Origin: Acidobacteriota bacterium
Lineage (GTDB): Bacteria; Acidobacteriota; Vicinamibacteria; Marinacidobacterales; SMYC01
Reading direction: 5' to 3'
DNA: 5,771 nucleotides
Assembly: GCA_029263435.1 (NCBI GenBank)
Contig: JAJCXL010000537.1
Location: forward strand, 1 to 5,771
The notes beneath the pieces are model-generated. The model was given only the letters and a program-made list of their open reading frames with translations. It made no database searches and had not been told where the DNA came from. A program made the translations under genes and the position numbers. Shown here piece after piece: positions 1-5,771 of this stretch. Positions within the stretch are counted from its first letter, which is position 1. Every line of letters starts with the position of its first letter.

Positions 1-6
1 CCCGCT

Positions 7-1062
7 TCACGCCTCGAACGGAAAATCGACCTCGAGCTCTGAAGCGAGATCCCGCAGCTCTCGAAGTGTCTCGCGCTCGAGCGGGATACCGCTGTTCAAC
101 CGATCCCGGCGTCTCGCAAACTCTCGTTGTCCCGGAAGAATAACAGGTTGATCCGGATCAATGGGCGGTGCCGACGTCACCTGCTCGACGAGTGCCTCCA
201 CTCGGGCGTTGAACTCGTCACGCTCCAAGAAAGCTTCCGGCGAGATCGCGAGCATCTGGTGACCTACGTCGAAGTGGGTGTCTTTCTGAAACACGTCGGT
301 CCCGAACAACGCACCGGTCATCACCCCGGTCAAGATGTCGGTGATCAAGCTTAGGCCGTAGCCTTTGTTCTCGCCTATCGGCAGGAGTGCCCCTGACAAC
401 GCGTCACCCGGGCTCGTCGTCCGCCGGCCGTCGGGCGTGAGGGCCCAATCGGGAGGCATCTCGAGACCCGCGCGGTGAAGAAATCTCATCATCCCCTTAC
501 CGCTCGTAGTCAGAGCCATGTCGAGCACGATAGGGTCTGCGCCGTCTCGGGGCACGGCGATCCCCCACGGATTGGTGCCGAGCACAGCCGCAGCCGAGCC
601 GGTCGGAGCCATCTCGGAGCCGGCGTTCGTCATGGACCAGCCGATCAAGCCTTGGTCCGCCGCACGGTGAGCGTGATAGCCGGCGATTCCGAAGTGATTG
701 CTGTTTCTCACGCCCACCATCGCGACGCCGCCTTCACGCGCTTTGTCGATGGCGCGATCCATGGCCCGCTGCGCGGCCACGTAGCCGAATCCCTTGTGCG
801 CGTCGAGTAAGGCGCTGGCCGTCCGGTCACGCACCCACTCCATCTTCGCGTCCGGGACGATGCCGCCGTTTCGCACTCGACGGTGATAGCGGATCAACTT
901 CTCGATCCCCTGCCGCTGTCCCGGATGCCACCACAAGCTCGCCGTGACCAGCCCGTCGGTGATGGTCTGCGCTTCTTGTTCGGTGGCGCCGAGCGCACCG
1001 AGGAAGTCAGAGATGAACCGGCGCAACACCGGCTCCGGACAGATCGCAAAATCGTCGGACAT
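7..1062 (-). CDS. Ldh2-family NAD(P)-dependent malate/lactate/2-hydroxyacid dehydrogenase, atypical active site
   Basis: A 351-residue cytoplasmic oxidoreductase of the Ldh2 family (relatives include malate, sulfolactate and ureidoglycolate dehydrogenases and diketogulonate reductase), which interconvert 2-oxo and 2-hydroxy acids using NAD(P)H. Visible family blocks are NSNHFG at residues 120-125 followed by AGYH, LGTNP at 161-165, LDMA at 180-183 and a glycine/lysine-rich LPIGENKGYGL stretch at 227-237. Length is normal for the family, and the stop TGA is at 7-9. I chose the ATG at 1062 because AGAAAGG lies 10 nt upstream and the family N-terminal helix begins there. The reading frame stays open upstream to about 1530, but that part is arginine-rich and overlaps the MATE gene. 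The oddity is that the usual Ser-His-Gly motif reads Arg-Gln-Gly at about residues 50-52, within a Trp-Trp-His-Pro-Gly context. Substrate cannot be assigned. It is the third gene of the minus-strand operon, 32 nt after the MATE stop. Confidence 0.9.
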   Translation of the reverse strand: MSDDFAICPEPVLRRFISDFLGALGATEQEAQTITDGLVTASLWWHPGQRQGIEKLIRYHRRVRNGGIVPDAKMEWVRDRTASALLDAHKGFGYVAAQRAMDRAIDKAREGGVAMVGVRNSNHFGIAGYHAHRAADQGLIGWSMTNAGSEMAPTGSAAAVLGTNPWGIAVPRDGADPIVLDMALTTSGKGMMRFLHRAGLEMPPDWALTPDGRRTTSPGDALSGALLPIGENKGYGLSLITDILTGVMTGALFGTDVFQKDTHFDVGHQMLAISPEAFLERDEFNARVEALVEQVTSAPPIDPDQPVILPGQREFARRRDRLNSGIPLERETLRELRDLASELEVDFPFEA

Positions 1063-1072
1063 GGCTTTTCGA

Positions 1073-1079
1073 CCTTTCT
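1073..1079 (-). promoter_or_regulatory. Shine-Dalgarno site of the Ldh2-family gene
   Basis: On the minus strand the sequence reads AGAAAGG, 10 nt before the ATG at 1062. It lies in the 32-nt gap after the MATE stop codon. It decides the start of the dehydrogenase against the much longer in-frame extension. Confidence 0.6.
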
Positions 1080-1094
1080 GGAGATGCGGTCGAG

Positions 1095-2513
1095 CTATGG
1101 GGCTCGAGCGTCCGCGGTTTGAGAGATGTTCGACGAGGCGAGCGCGTCTCGCTCGCCGTCCCCGAGCGCCAAGGCATGACGGAGCCACACGGCCGCGAGA
1201 GCCGCGGTCAGCGCCATCCCAATCACGATCGCCATCCACACCCAAGCGACCGGCTTCTCCATCACGAAGACGAACAGATAAGAGAGCGGCCCACTGATGA
1301 GCACCACTCTCAGGAGCGATAGGACCAACATCGGTCGTCCCTGCCCCATACCCTGGAGGGCTCGACCGCTGAGCATGATTACCGCGATGAACGGGTAGGC
1401 GAACACGCCGATTCGCAAGTAGCCGGTCCCAGCCTGCGCGATCGCAGCATCGTCGGTGAACGCGGCCAACAGGGTGGGCGCGAGGAAGAAGAACAGCGTC
1501 CCCAATACCACCGAGGTCAGGAGCGCGCACACCATCGCATAGCCAATGATGCCCCTCACGAGCTCCCCTCTCTTCGCTCCATGAAACATGCCGACCAGGG
1601 TCATCAACCCGGCCGCCACCGCGATCACCGGCAACATGAAAATGTGATCGATCCGGCTACCGACCTGAAATGCCGCGACGGTTTGCTCCGAATACTCCAC
1701 CAGGATTCGATTGAAGACAGCGCCGCCAAGCGCCATGACGATAAAGGAGAAGGACGCGGGCGCGCCTACTTTGAAGATCCCGGCGAGGATCGCGCGGTCG
1801 TAGCGAAACGCGCTCCAGTCGAACGTCACGTACTGATGCTCTTTCACGAAGAACAAATAGACGAACACGGTCGCGACCGCCGCCTGGCTGAGAATCGTCG
1901 CGAGTGCCGCTCCCTCCACCCCGAGACCGAGGGTAAAGATGAATACCGGGTCCAAGATGATGTTGACGATGGTGCCGCCGCCTTGGATGAGGACCGGCGT
2001 CGTCGTGTCCCCTTCTCCGGTGAGGATAGAGCGAAAAAACACCGACATCACCATGAAGACGTAGCCCATCGCGATGATACGGAAGTAGCCCCAAGCGAGG
2101 GCGAGAAGATTCGGGGGAACGCCGAGAGCCGACAACAAATCGTCGCCGATGAACAACGCGATCGCGGTGAACGTCGCCGACACGAGAAGACCCAGGACGA
2201 CCCCGTGCTCCGCGCTCTGATCCGCCAGCCTCTTGTCGCGAGCTCCGATGTGACGGGCGACGACGGACGTGACTCCGGCCCCGAGGCCGAACACGATGCC
2301 GATCCCCAAGAACACCAATGGCATGTTGAACGCCAGAGCGGTCAGGGCGTCCGAGCTCACCTGCCCGACGAAGTACATGTCGGCCAGCATGTAGACCGTT
2401 TGGAGCGACAACCCAATCATGACCGGCATCGCGAGCCGCCACAGCGCGCGGCGGGGTGCGGCCAGAAAAGTGTCGAGGCGGGAGTGTTTCTCGGGAGTCG
2501 TCATGCGCGTCAC
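1095..2513 (-). CDS. MATE-family multidrug/cation antiporter
   Basis: A 472-residue inner-membrane transporter of the MATE family, which exports cationic drugs or metabolites in exchange for Na+ or H+. The length and about twelve hydrophobic segments in two halves fit the family. The N-terminal half opens with the family pattern LAMP (residues 27-30), an acidic residue in the first helix (Asp45) and FVGQ (48-51). The loop signature GEGDTTTPV is at 166-174, and its counterpart RALQGMGQGRP sits in the second half. The stop is TAG at 1095-1097. The start is probably the GTG at 2511-2513, which overlaps the TGA of the cardiolipin synthase gene (GTGA) and suggests translational coupling. The ATG at 2502-2504 would shorten the protein by three residues, and neither start has a strong ribosome binding site. 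The exported substrate is not predictable. The N-terminus resembles the many NorM/DinF-like proteins, so I give no symbol. Confidence 0.95.
   Translation of the reverse strand: MTRMTTPEKHSRLDTFLAAPRRALWRLAMPVMIGLSLQTVYMLADMYFVGQVSSDALTALAFNMPLVFLGIGIVFGLGAGVTSVVARHIGARDKRLADQSAEHGVVLGLLVSATFTAIALFIGDDLLSALGVPPNLLALAWGYFRIIAMGYVFMVMSVFFRSILTGEGDTTTPVLIQGGGTIVNIILDPVFIFTLGLGVEGAALATILSQAAVATVFVYLFFVKEHQYVTFDWSAFRYDRAILAGIFKVGAPASFSFIVMALGGAVFNRILVEYSEQTVAAFQVGSRIDHIFMLPVIAVAAGLMTLVGMFHGAKRGELVRGIIGYAMVCALLTSVVLGTLFFFLAPTLLAAFTDDAAIAQAGTGYLRIGVFAYPFIAVIMLSGRALQGMGQGRPMLVLSLLRVVLISGPLSYLFVFVMEKPVAWVWMAIVIGMALTAALAAVWLRHALALGDGERDALASSNISQTADARAP
2510..2513 (-). promoter_or_regulatory. GTGA stop-start overlap coupling cls to the MATE gene
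   Basis: On the minus strand the cls stop codon TGA (2512-2510) shares two bases with a GTG start (2513-2511) of the MATE gene. With no clear Shine-Dalgarno before the MATE gene, reinitiation by ribosomes that have just finished cls is a plausible way to start it. The alternative ATG nine bases further on would leave a 5-nt gap and would also allow coupling. Confidence 0.55.
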
Positions 2514-3958
2514 AAATAAGGGGTGAGGAGCCTAGCGGCGCCGTCACGCAACCGCACGGGGAGTTTCCGCTCCTTGACTTCCTGCTTGGTAAGCTCCCGC
2601 GCGGCGCGAATTCTGTTCTTGACCAGCGCCGCCATCGACGCCGCGAGGTCACGGTCGTAGCACTCGACGTTGAACTCGAAGTTGAGGCGCAGGCTCCGGG
2701 GATCCCAATTCGTCGATCCGAAAAACACCCAGTAGTTGTCGACTACCATCAGCTTGGTGTGATCGAACGGCACTTCGGGCGAAAGCCACACCCGACACCC
2801 GTGTCCCAGGACTTGTTTGATTTGTCCCCACATCGCCCAGTTCACGAGCTTGAGGTTCCCGTTCTCTGGAATCACGATGTCGACGTCCAATCCGCTGAGC
2901 GCGGCGGTATTGAGAGCGTAGACGAGGGGCGAGTCCGGCAGAAAATACGGGGTCACGATCTTGATCGATCGCGTGGCGCAGGCGATGGCGCCCATCAGGG
3001 TGAAGTTCAAGACGTCGATATCGGCGTCGGGACCGTCGACGATGCCGCGCGCCACCGTCCGGCCGCAAGGACTGAGGCTCGGAAACCATTTTTCGCCGGA
3101 CAGAGACTCGCCCGTCGTGAACTCCCAGTCCTCCGCGAAGGTGTCTCTCAGGTGCGCGACCACCGGCCCTTCGAGCCGAAAATGAAGGTCCATGCCCGGA
3201 TGCTTCGGGGTGCTCGACAGCAAATAGTCCTCCCGAATATTCATTCCGCCCGTGAAGCCTACGCGACCATCGATGACCATCACCTTGCGATGGTTCCGAA
3301 GATTGAACGACGGCACCCGGGTAGAGAACGTCGGCAGGAACGTCGCCACCGGAACGCGATTCTTCTTCAGGAGTCGCGAGATGGGAGGATGCGAGTAACG
3401 AGACCCCACGTGGTCGATGAGGACCCGCACTTCGACGCCGCGCTCGACCGCGGCCGAGAGCTCATCGAGAAATTGCCGGCCGGCCGCGTCATTGTCGAAG
3501 ATGAAGGTCAGAAGCACGACGCTCTTGCGGGCGTTTCGCACTGCTTCGAGCATGGCCGGATAAGCTTCGTCACCGTTGATCAAAGGCTCGACTCGGTTGC
3601 CGGCCAGTAGTGTCCTCGTGGTGACGTTTCCCACGAGATGCGCAAGCTCCACCGCTTCGTCTTGAGCTTGAAGAAGCGTCGCGATATCGCCGGGGATCAA
3701 GCTGCCACCCGGCCACCTTCGCTCCGGCACATCCTCGGTCTCCCGCCTGAGCGCAACCGCGCGCCTCCGAATGCGGTTCACGCCGATCAAATAGTAGAGG
3801 AGCGCTCCGAAGCCTGGCACCAATACGATGAGCCCGACCCAAGCAATGGCCGCGCGGACCTCTTCTTTGAACAGGAGCGCGTGGAGGACCGCAATGGTCG
3901 CCATCACGATCAGTGCGGCTAGGACGAACCACCCGTGTGACGGATCCCACTCAAACAT
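2510..3958 (-). CDS. cls: Cardiolipin synthase, ClsA-like, two HKD (phospholipase D) motifs
   Basis: A 482-residue inner-membrane enzyme. Bacterial Cls of this type joins two phosphatidylglycerol molecules to give cardiolipin and glycerol. Two N-terminal membrane segments (about residues 10-30 and 36-59) are followed by a positively charged stretch and two phospholipase D domains. The first HKD motif has His223, Lys225 and Asp230, followed by GFTGGMNI. The second has His400, Lys402 and Asp407, followed by GSTNWDPRS. Length, topology and motif spacing closely match E. coli ClsA, and all catalytic residues are present. I chose the ATG at 3956-3958. The frame stays open to 4117, but the added 53 residues look non-coding and would displace the membrane helix from the N-terminus. 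No strong Shine-Dalgarno precedes the start. It is the first gene of the minus-strand operon, and its TGA overlaps the MATE start. A phospholipid-remodelling PLD with another substrate is possible but less likely. Confidence 0.94.
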   Translation of the reverse strand: MFEWDPSHGWFVLAALIVMATIAVLHALLFKEEVRAAIAWVGLIVLVPGFGALLYYLIGVNRIRRRAVALRRETEDVPERRWPGGSLIPGDIATLLQAQDEAVELAHLVGNVTTRTLLAGNRVEPLINGDEAYPAMLEAVRNARKSVVLLTFIFDNDAAGRQFLDELSAAVERGVEVRVLIDHVGSRYSHPPISRLLKKNRVPVATFLPTFSTRVPSFNLRNHRKVMVIDGRVGFTGGMNIREDYLLSSTPKHPGMDLHFRLEGPVVAHLRDTFAEDWEFTTGESLSGEKWFPSLSPCGRTVARGIVDGPDADIDVLNFTLMGAIACATRSIKIVTPYFLPDSPLVYALNTAALSGLDVDIVIPENGNLKLVNWAMWGQIKQVLGHGCRVWLSPEVPFDHTKLMVVDNYWVFFGSTNWDPRSLRLNFEFNVECYDRDLAASMAALVKNRIRAARELTKQEVKERKLPVRLRDGAARLLTPYL

Positions 3959-3973
3959 TGGATTTGCGTGGGC

Positions 3974-3979
3974 AGAATA
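3974..3979 (-). promoter_or_regulatory. Possible extended -10 promoter element for the cls operon
   Basis: Minus-strand reading gives TGC TATTCT, which matches the TGn extended -10 form and four of six bases of TATAAT. A TGGACA hexamer lies upstream, but only 14 bases away, which is too short for a normal sigma-70 promoter. Transcription from here would leave a leader of only about ten bases before the cls ATG, consistent with the lack of a ribosome binding site but weak as evidence. Confidence 0.2.
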
Positions 3980-4155
3980 GCACGAGGAGCACCTGTCCAC
4001 CGCAGAGGACGGCCACTGGAATCCGCGTCCGGAAATTCGGATCCATCGCGCGCGCAGATCGAGGGTCGAAAACGCGGAAAGTACTGGAAGAACAAGGTTT
4101 TCGGCCCAGAGCCTCATTACTCATATTGTGGCCCTGACTTTGCAGATGAGTTACC

Positions 4156-4200
4156 ATGTGTAGGGATCCAAAGCGATCCAGCTGCGCAGAAACGGGGTAA
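4156..4200 (+). other. Possible 14-codon leader reading frame before the lipoprotein gene
   Basis: An ATG at 4156 opens a frame of 14 codons (MCRDPKRSSCAETG) that ends with TAA at 4198-4200, three bases before the TTG start of the lipoprotein and in the same frame. No Shine-Dalgarno is evident before this ATG. It could be a chance frame, or a short leader whose termination feeds reinitiation at the rare TTG start. I see no regulatory amino-acid run or attenuator hairpin. Confidence 0.2.
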
Positions 4201-4203
4201 TAC

Positions 4204-5082
4204 TTGACATTCTTGACAGGGCTCGGAAAACGCTTGGCACCGTGGCTCGTCGCCGGGATTCTGGCGGGTTGCAGCGCGAGCCAGAGCTCCGCGCCCAAGG
4301 TTCCAACCCCGCCCGCACCGCCGAGCGTCCCGGAAGCACCCACACCGTCTGAACCGTCCTCGTCGCCGTCCTCGTCGCCGGAGGCGGGAGAAACCGAAGC
4401 GACCAACCCCAAATCAGGCTCCGAGACGAGCGCTCCAAGCGCTGAGCCCGCACAAGGTGAAGGCTCCGGCGAGAGCGGCCCGGACAAAGTGGAAGCCGAG
4501 CCCGAGGCACAGGGTAGCGCCGGCGCTACGCCCGCAGACGCCGTGGAGCCGACCGCGAGCCCGTCTCCAGGTCTGGCGCGCGAGGGATCCGGCGCGGCGA
4601 GCTCCTCGGCTAAGGGAGCCGAGACCTCGGAGGAGCGACGTGACGGGTTGAACGAAAAGCTCGACGCTTCGCTCCGAGAGTTCGATGGCCTCATATTGAA
4701 GGAGCGCGAGCTGTTGGACGGGCGTCGCCAAGAAGACACGTCCAGAAGTGGTGAGACGAGCGGCGCGTCCGGAACGGGCCGGGCCGGCGATCAAACGGGA
4801 GAGCTCGAGGGTACTTCCGCTGAGGCCGAAGCTCAGATGGCCGGAGGCACCGGTGCCTCGCCCGATCAAGCGCCGAGCGATGAAGACCCTGAAGCGGGTC
4901 CAACGACGATGGGCGGCGATCCTGCAGCGGATCAAGGCAAGGTTCCCGAAGACGTCGGTGACGGAAGGGATGACGACATCGTCGCTCGACAGCTTCGCGA
5001 AGCTGCCATGAACGAAGAGAACCCAGCGCTTCGCGAACGACTATGGGACGAGTATCGCGCCTATAAGCGAGGTACGAAATGA
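4204..5082 (+). CDS. Uncharacterised lipoprotein with Pro/Ser/Glu-rich tether and charged C-terminal helix
   Basis: A 292-residue protein that I do not recognise by name. Residues 1-23 form a lipoprotein signal peptide: Lys9-Arg10, a hydrophobic stretch, then the lipobox Leu-Ala-Gly-Cys with Cys23 as the lipidated residue. Ser24 follows, which by the E. coli Lol rule favours the outer membrane. Residues about 30-140 are low complexity (Pro, Ser, Glu, Ala, Gly), probably a disordered tether. A charged helix at about 141-178 (around KLDASLREFDGLILKERELL) is followed by a second Gly/Ser/Glu-rich linker. Residues 251-292 form a compact charged helical segment (RQLREAAMNEE, then LWDEYRAYK) that looks like the functional end. 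The start must lie after the in-frame TAA at 4198-4200. TTG at 4204 is the first choice, with TTG at 4213 or 4234 as alternatives, and no ATG or GTG is available before the lipobox. Its stop overlaps a possible ATG of the next gene, so the two are probably co-expressed. Confidence 0.85.
   Translation: MTFLTGLGKRLAPWLVAGILAGCSASQSSAPKVPTPPAPPSVPEAPTPSEPSSSPSSSPEAGETEATNPKSGSETSAPSAEPAQGEGSGESGPDKVEAEPEAQGSAGATPADAVEPTASPSPGLAREGSGAASSSAKGAETSEERRDGLNEKLDASLREFDGLILKERELLDGRRQEDTSRSGETSGASGTGRAGDQTGELEGTSAEAEAQMAGGTGASPDQAPSDEDPEAGPTTMGGDPAADQGKVPEDVGDGRDDDIVARQLREAAMNEENPALRERLWDEYRAYKRGTK
4354..4377 (+). repeat. Two exact 12-bp tandem copies inside the lipoprotein tether
   Basis: The 12-mer CCGTCCTCGTCG occurs twice in a row (4354-4365 and 4366-4377), followed by a further CCG. 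It encodes Pro-Ser-Ser-Ser twice, at residues 51-58. Because the unit is a multiple of three, gain or loss by replication slippage would change tether length without breaking the frame. Confidence 0.8.
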
Positions 5083-5089
5083 AGAAATT

Positions 5090-5094
5090 GGAGG
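5090..5094 (+). promoter_or_regulatory. Shine-Dalgarno GGAGG for the downstream exported-protein gene
   Basis: GGAGG lies five bases before the ATG at 5100 and favours that start over the ATG at 5079. The 5079 ATG overlaps the preceding stop codon (ATGA) and has only GAGG at 5069-5072 ahead of it. Confidence 0.55.
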
Positions 5095-5099
5095 CCGCC

Positions 5100-5771
5100 A
5101 TGAACCCAACGCGCCTGAGTCGAGCTCCCCTCGCCATCGCATCGGTCCTTCTCATAGGCCTCGCCAGCGTCGACGCACAAGCCTTCGCCCGCGGCGACGA
5201 GCCGGTGGCACTCGAGCAAGCTCGAACCGAGATCCTCGAAGAACGTCTGCTCGATGTCGGTATCCAGCTGTTCGACCCCGGCCTCCCGGAGGACGAGTAC
5301 GAGCGCTACAAGCTCGAGGATGAGGGCATTTATACCGACGTTCGAAAGGCCGAAGCCCGTTACTTCCCGATGCAGCTGAAGAGCGCACTCCAGACATCCG
5401 GATTCTGGGGGGCGGTGCGACTCGTCCCGGCATCCCATGTCGTCGACTTGCGCGTTGGCGGCCGCATACGGAAGTCGAACGGAAAGCATTTGGAGCTCGA
5501 CATCATCGCGGTCGATGTCCAAGGCAAAGAGTGGATCGAAAAGACTTACAAAGCCGAGGCAGACCCCCTCGCCTACGTGGACGGCGAGGGCCGTCCCGAG
5601 CCGTTCCAAAGTCTCTATAACCGCATCGCGAACGATCTCCATGACGCGTCTCGGAAGATGGACACCGAGGACGTCCAGCGGGTGCGCCGCATTGCCGAGC
5701 TCAGATTCGCCAACTACTTGGCTCCAAGCGCATTCGGGGATTACTTGTCGGAGAAGAAATCGAAGTTCAAG
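5100..5771 (+). CDS. Uncharacterised Sec-exported periplasmic protein, 3' end outside the window
   Basis: An open frame of 224 codons runs off the window with no stop. I do not recognise the family by name. Residues 1-28 form a Sec signal peptide (Arg5 and Arg8, a hydrophobic core at about 10-22, probable cleavage after Ala-Gln-Ala28). The mature part has a short helix with ILEERLLDVGIQLFDPG, then VRKAEARYFPMQLK leading to SGFWGAVRLVP, an alternating beta-like stretch ending in GKEWIEKTY, and a helical region with LYNRIANDL and RRIAELRFANYLAP. No cysteine, metal site or catalytic triad is evident. The ATG at 5100 has GGAGG five bases upstream. An in-frame ATG at 5079 would add seven residues and overlap the lipoprotein stop as ATGA. 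The overlap with, or 17-nt gap after, the lipoprotein gene implies one transcript and a shared envelope role. Codon pattern and GC resemble the neighbours, so recent transfer is not suggested. Confidence 0.82.
   Translation, partial: MNPTRLSRAPLAIASVLLIGLASVDAQAFARGDEPVALEQARTEILEERLLDVGIQLFDPGLPEDEYERYKLEDEGIYTDVRKAEARYFPMQLKSALQTSGFWGAVRLVPASHVVDLRVGGRIRKSNGKHLELDIIAVDVQGKEWIEKTYKAEADPLAYVDGEGRPEPFQSLYNRIANDLHDASRKMDTEDVQRVRRIAELRFANYLAPSAFGDYLSEKKSKFK

Larger units (their letters stand above)
3959..4203. other. Divergent intergenic region between cls and the lipoprotein gene
   Basis: This 245-base stretch separates two divergently read gene groups, so promoters for both should lie here. 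It looks less GC-rich than the flanking genes. I see no long inverted repeat, operator-like palindrome or riboswitch. Toward cls, a weak extended -10 element (TGC followed by TATTCT, 3974-3979 on the minus strand) lies about 16 nt from the start codon and has no well-spaced -35. Toward the lipoprotein, TATTGT at 4124-4129 is a possible -10, also without a convincing -35. Open frames that cross the region on either strand are arginine/proline-rich chance readings. Confidence 0.5.

Noticed and set aside
1063..1530. In-frame N-terminal extension of the Ldh2 gene by 156 codons
   Set aside because: It overlaps the MATE coding region in another frame, is rich in Arg/Gly/Pro without domain character, and the ATG at 1062 has a Shine-Dalgarno site and fits the family N-terminus.
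1581..3610. Long plus-strand open frames (1581-2519 and 2456-3610) opposite the MATE and cls genes
   Set aside because: Their translations are dominated by Arg, His, Asp and Glu, as expected for the antisense of GC-rich genes, while the minus strand encodes intact families with all motifs.
3980..3993. CACGAGGAGCAC near the cls start as an operator palindrome
   Set aside because: It is a mirror repeat (reads the same backwards on one strand), not an inverted repeat, so it cannot form a two-fold protein site or a hairpin.
3959..4117. Upstream in-frame extension of cls to 4117
   Set aside because: The extra 53 residues resemble no Cls N-terminus. The protein from 3958 matches ClsA in length, topology and HKD spacing.
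4204..4218. TTGACA repeated at 4204 and 4213 as a -35 promoter box
   Set aside because: No -10-like hexamer lies at the right distance, and a transcript from it would start inside the signal-peptide codons with no usable start before the lipobox.
3951..4935. Minus-strand open frames opposite the lipoprotein gene (3951-4739 and 4414-4935)
   Set aside because: Ser/Ala/Gly/Pro- or Arg-rich readings complementary to the low-complexity tether. The plus strand has a signal peptide, a lipobox and a coupled downstream gene.
5061..5642. Minus-strand 193-codon open frame opposite the exported-protein gene
   Set aside because: The plus-strand frame has a Sec signal peptide, a Shine-Dalgarno sequence, coupling to the previous gene and protein-like block structure. 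The opposite frame has no ribosome site or recognisable domain.

Overview
The window comes from a GC-rich (about 60% by eye), densely coded bacterial genome. It carries two lipoprotein or Sec-type signal peptides and a ClsA-type cardiolipin synthase, so a Gram-negative envelope is likely. A proteobacterium, perhaps a gammaproteobacterium, is my best guess, but nothing here fixes the taxon. There are no RNA genes, CRISPR arrays, insertion sequences or other signs of mobility.

Left part (7-3958, all on the minus strand, read right to left): three complete genes in one probable operon. The first is a two-HKD cardiolipin synthase (start 3958, stop 2510). The second is a MATE-family multidrug/cation antiporter whose GTG start overlaps the synthase stop codon (GTGA). 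The third, after a 32-nt gap with its own Shine-Dalgarno sequence, is an Ldh2-family NAD(P)-dependent 2-hydroxyacid/malate/lactate dehydrogenase. The first two act in the inner membrane and the third is cytoplasmic. The three do not form a known pathway, so their association may be only transcriptional. The dehydrogenase is unusual because the family's Ser-His-Gly active-site motif reads Arg-Gln-Gly.

Middle (3959-4203): a 245-base divergent intergenic region that should hold the promoters of both operons. It contains a 14-codon reading frame that ends 3 nt before the downstream gene.

Right part (4204 to the window end, plus strand): two envelope genes that I do not recognise by name. The first is a 292-residue lipoprotein with a clear lipobox, a long Pro/Ser/Glu/Gly-rich low-complexity tether, one charged central helix and a compact charged C-terminal helical segment. 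The second overlaps or closely follows it (ATGA) and encodes a Sec-exported periplasmic protein cut off by the window edge. Their coupling suggests that the two products work together in the periplasm or at the outer membrane. This pair is the best candidate here for an undescribed system, though the sequence gives no function.
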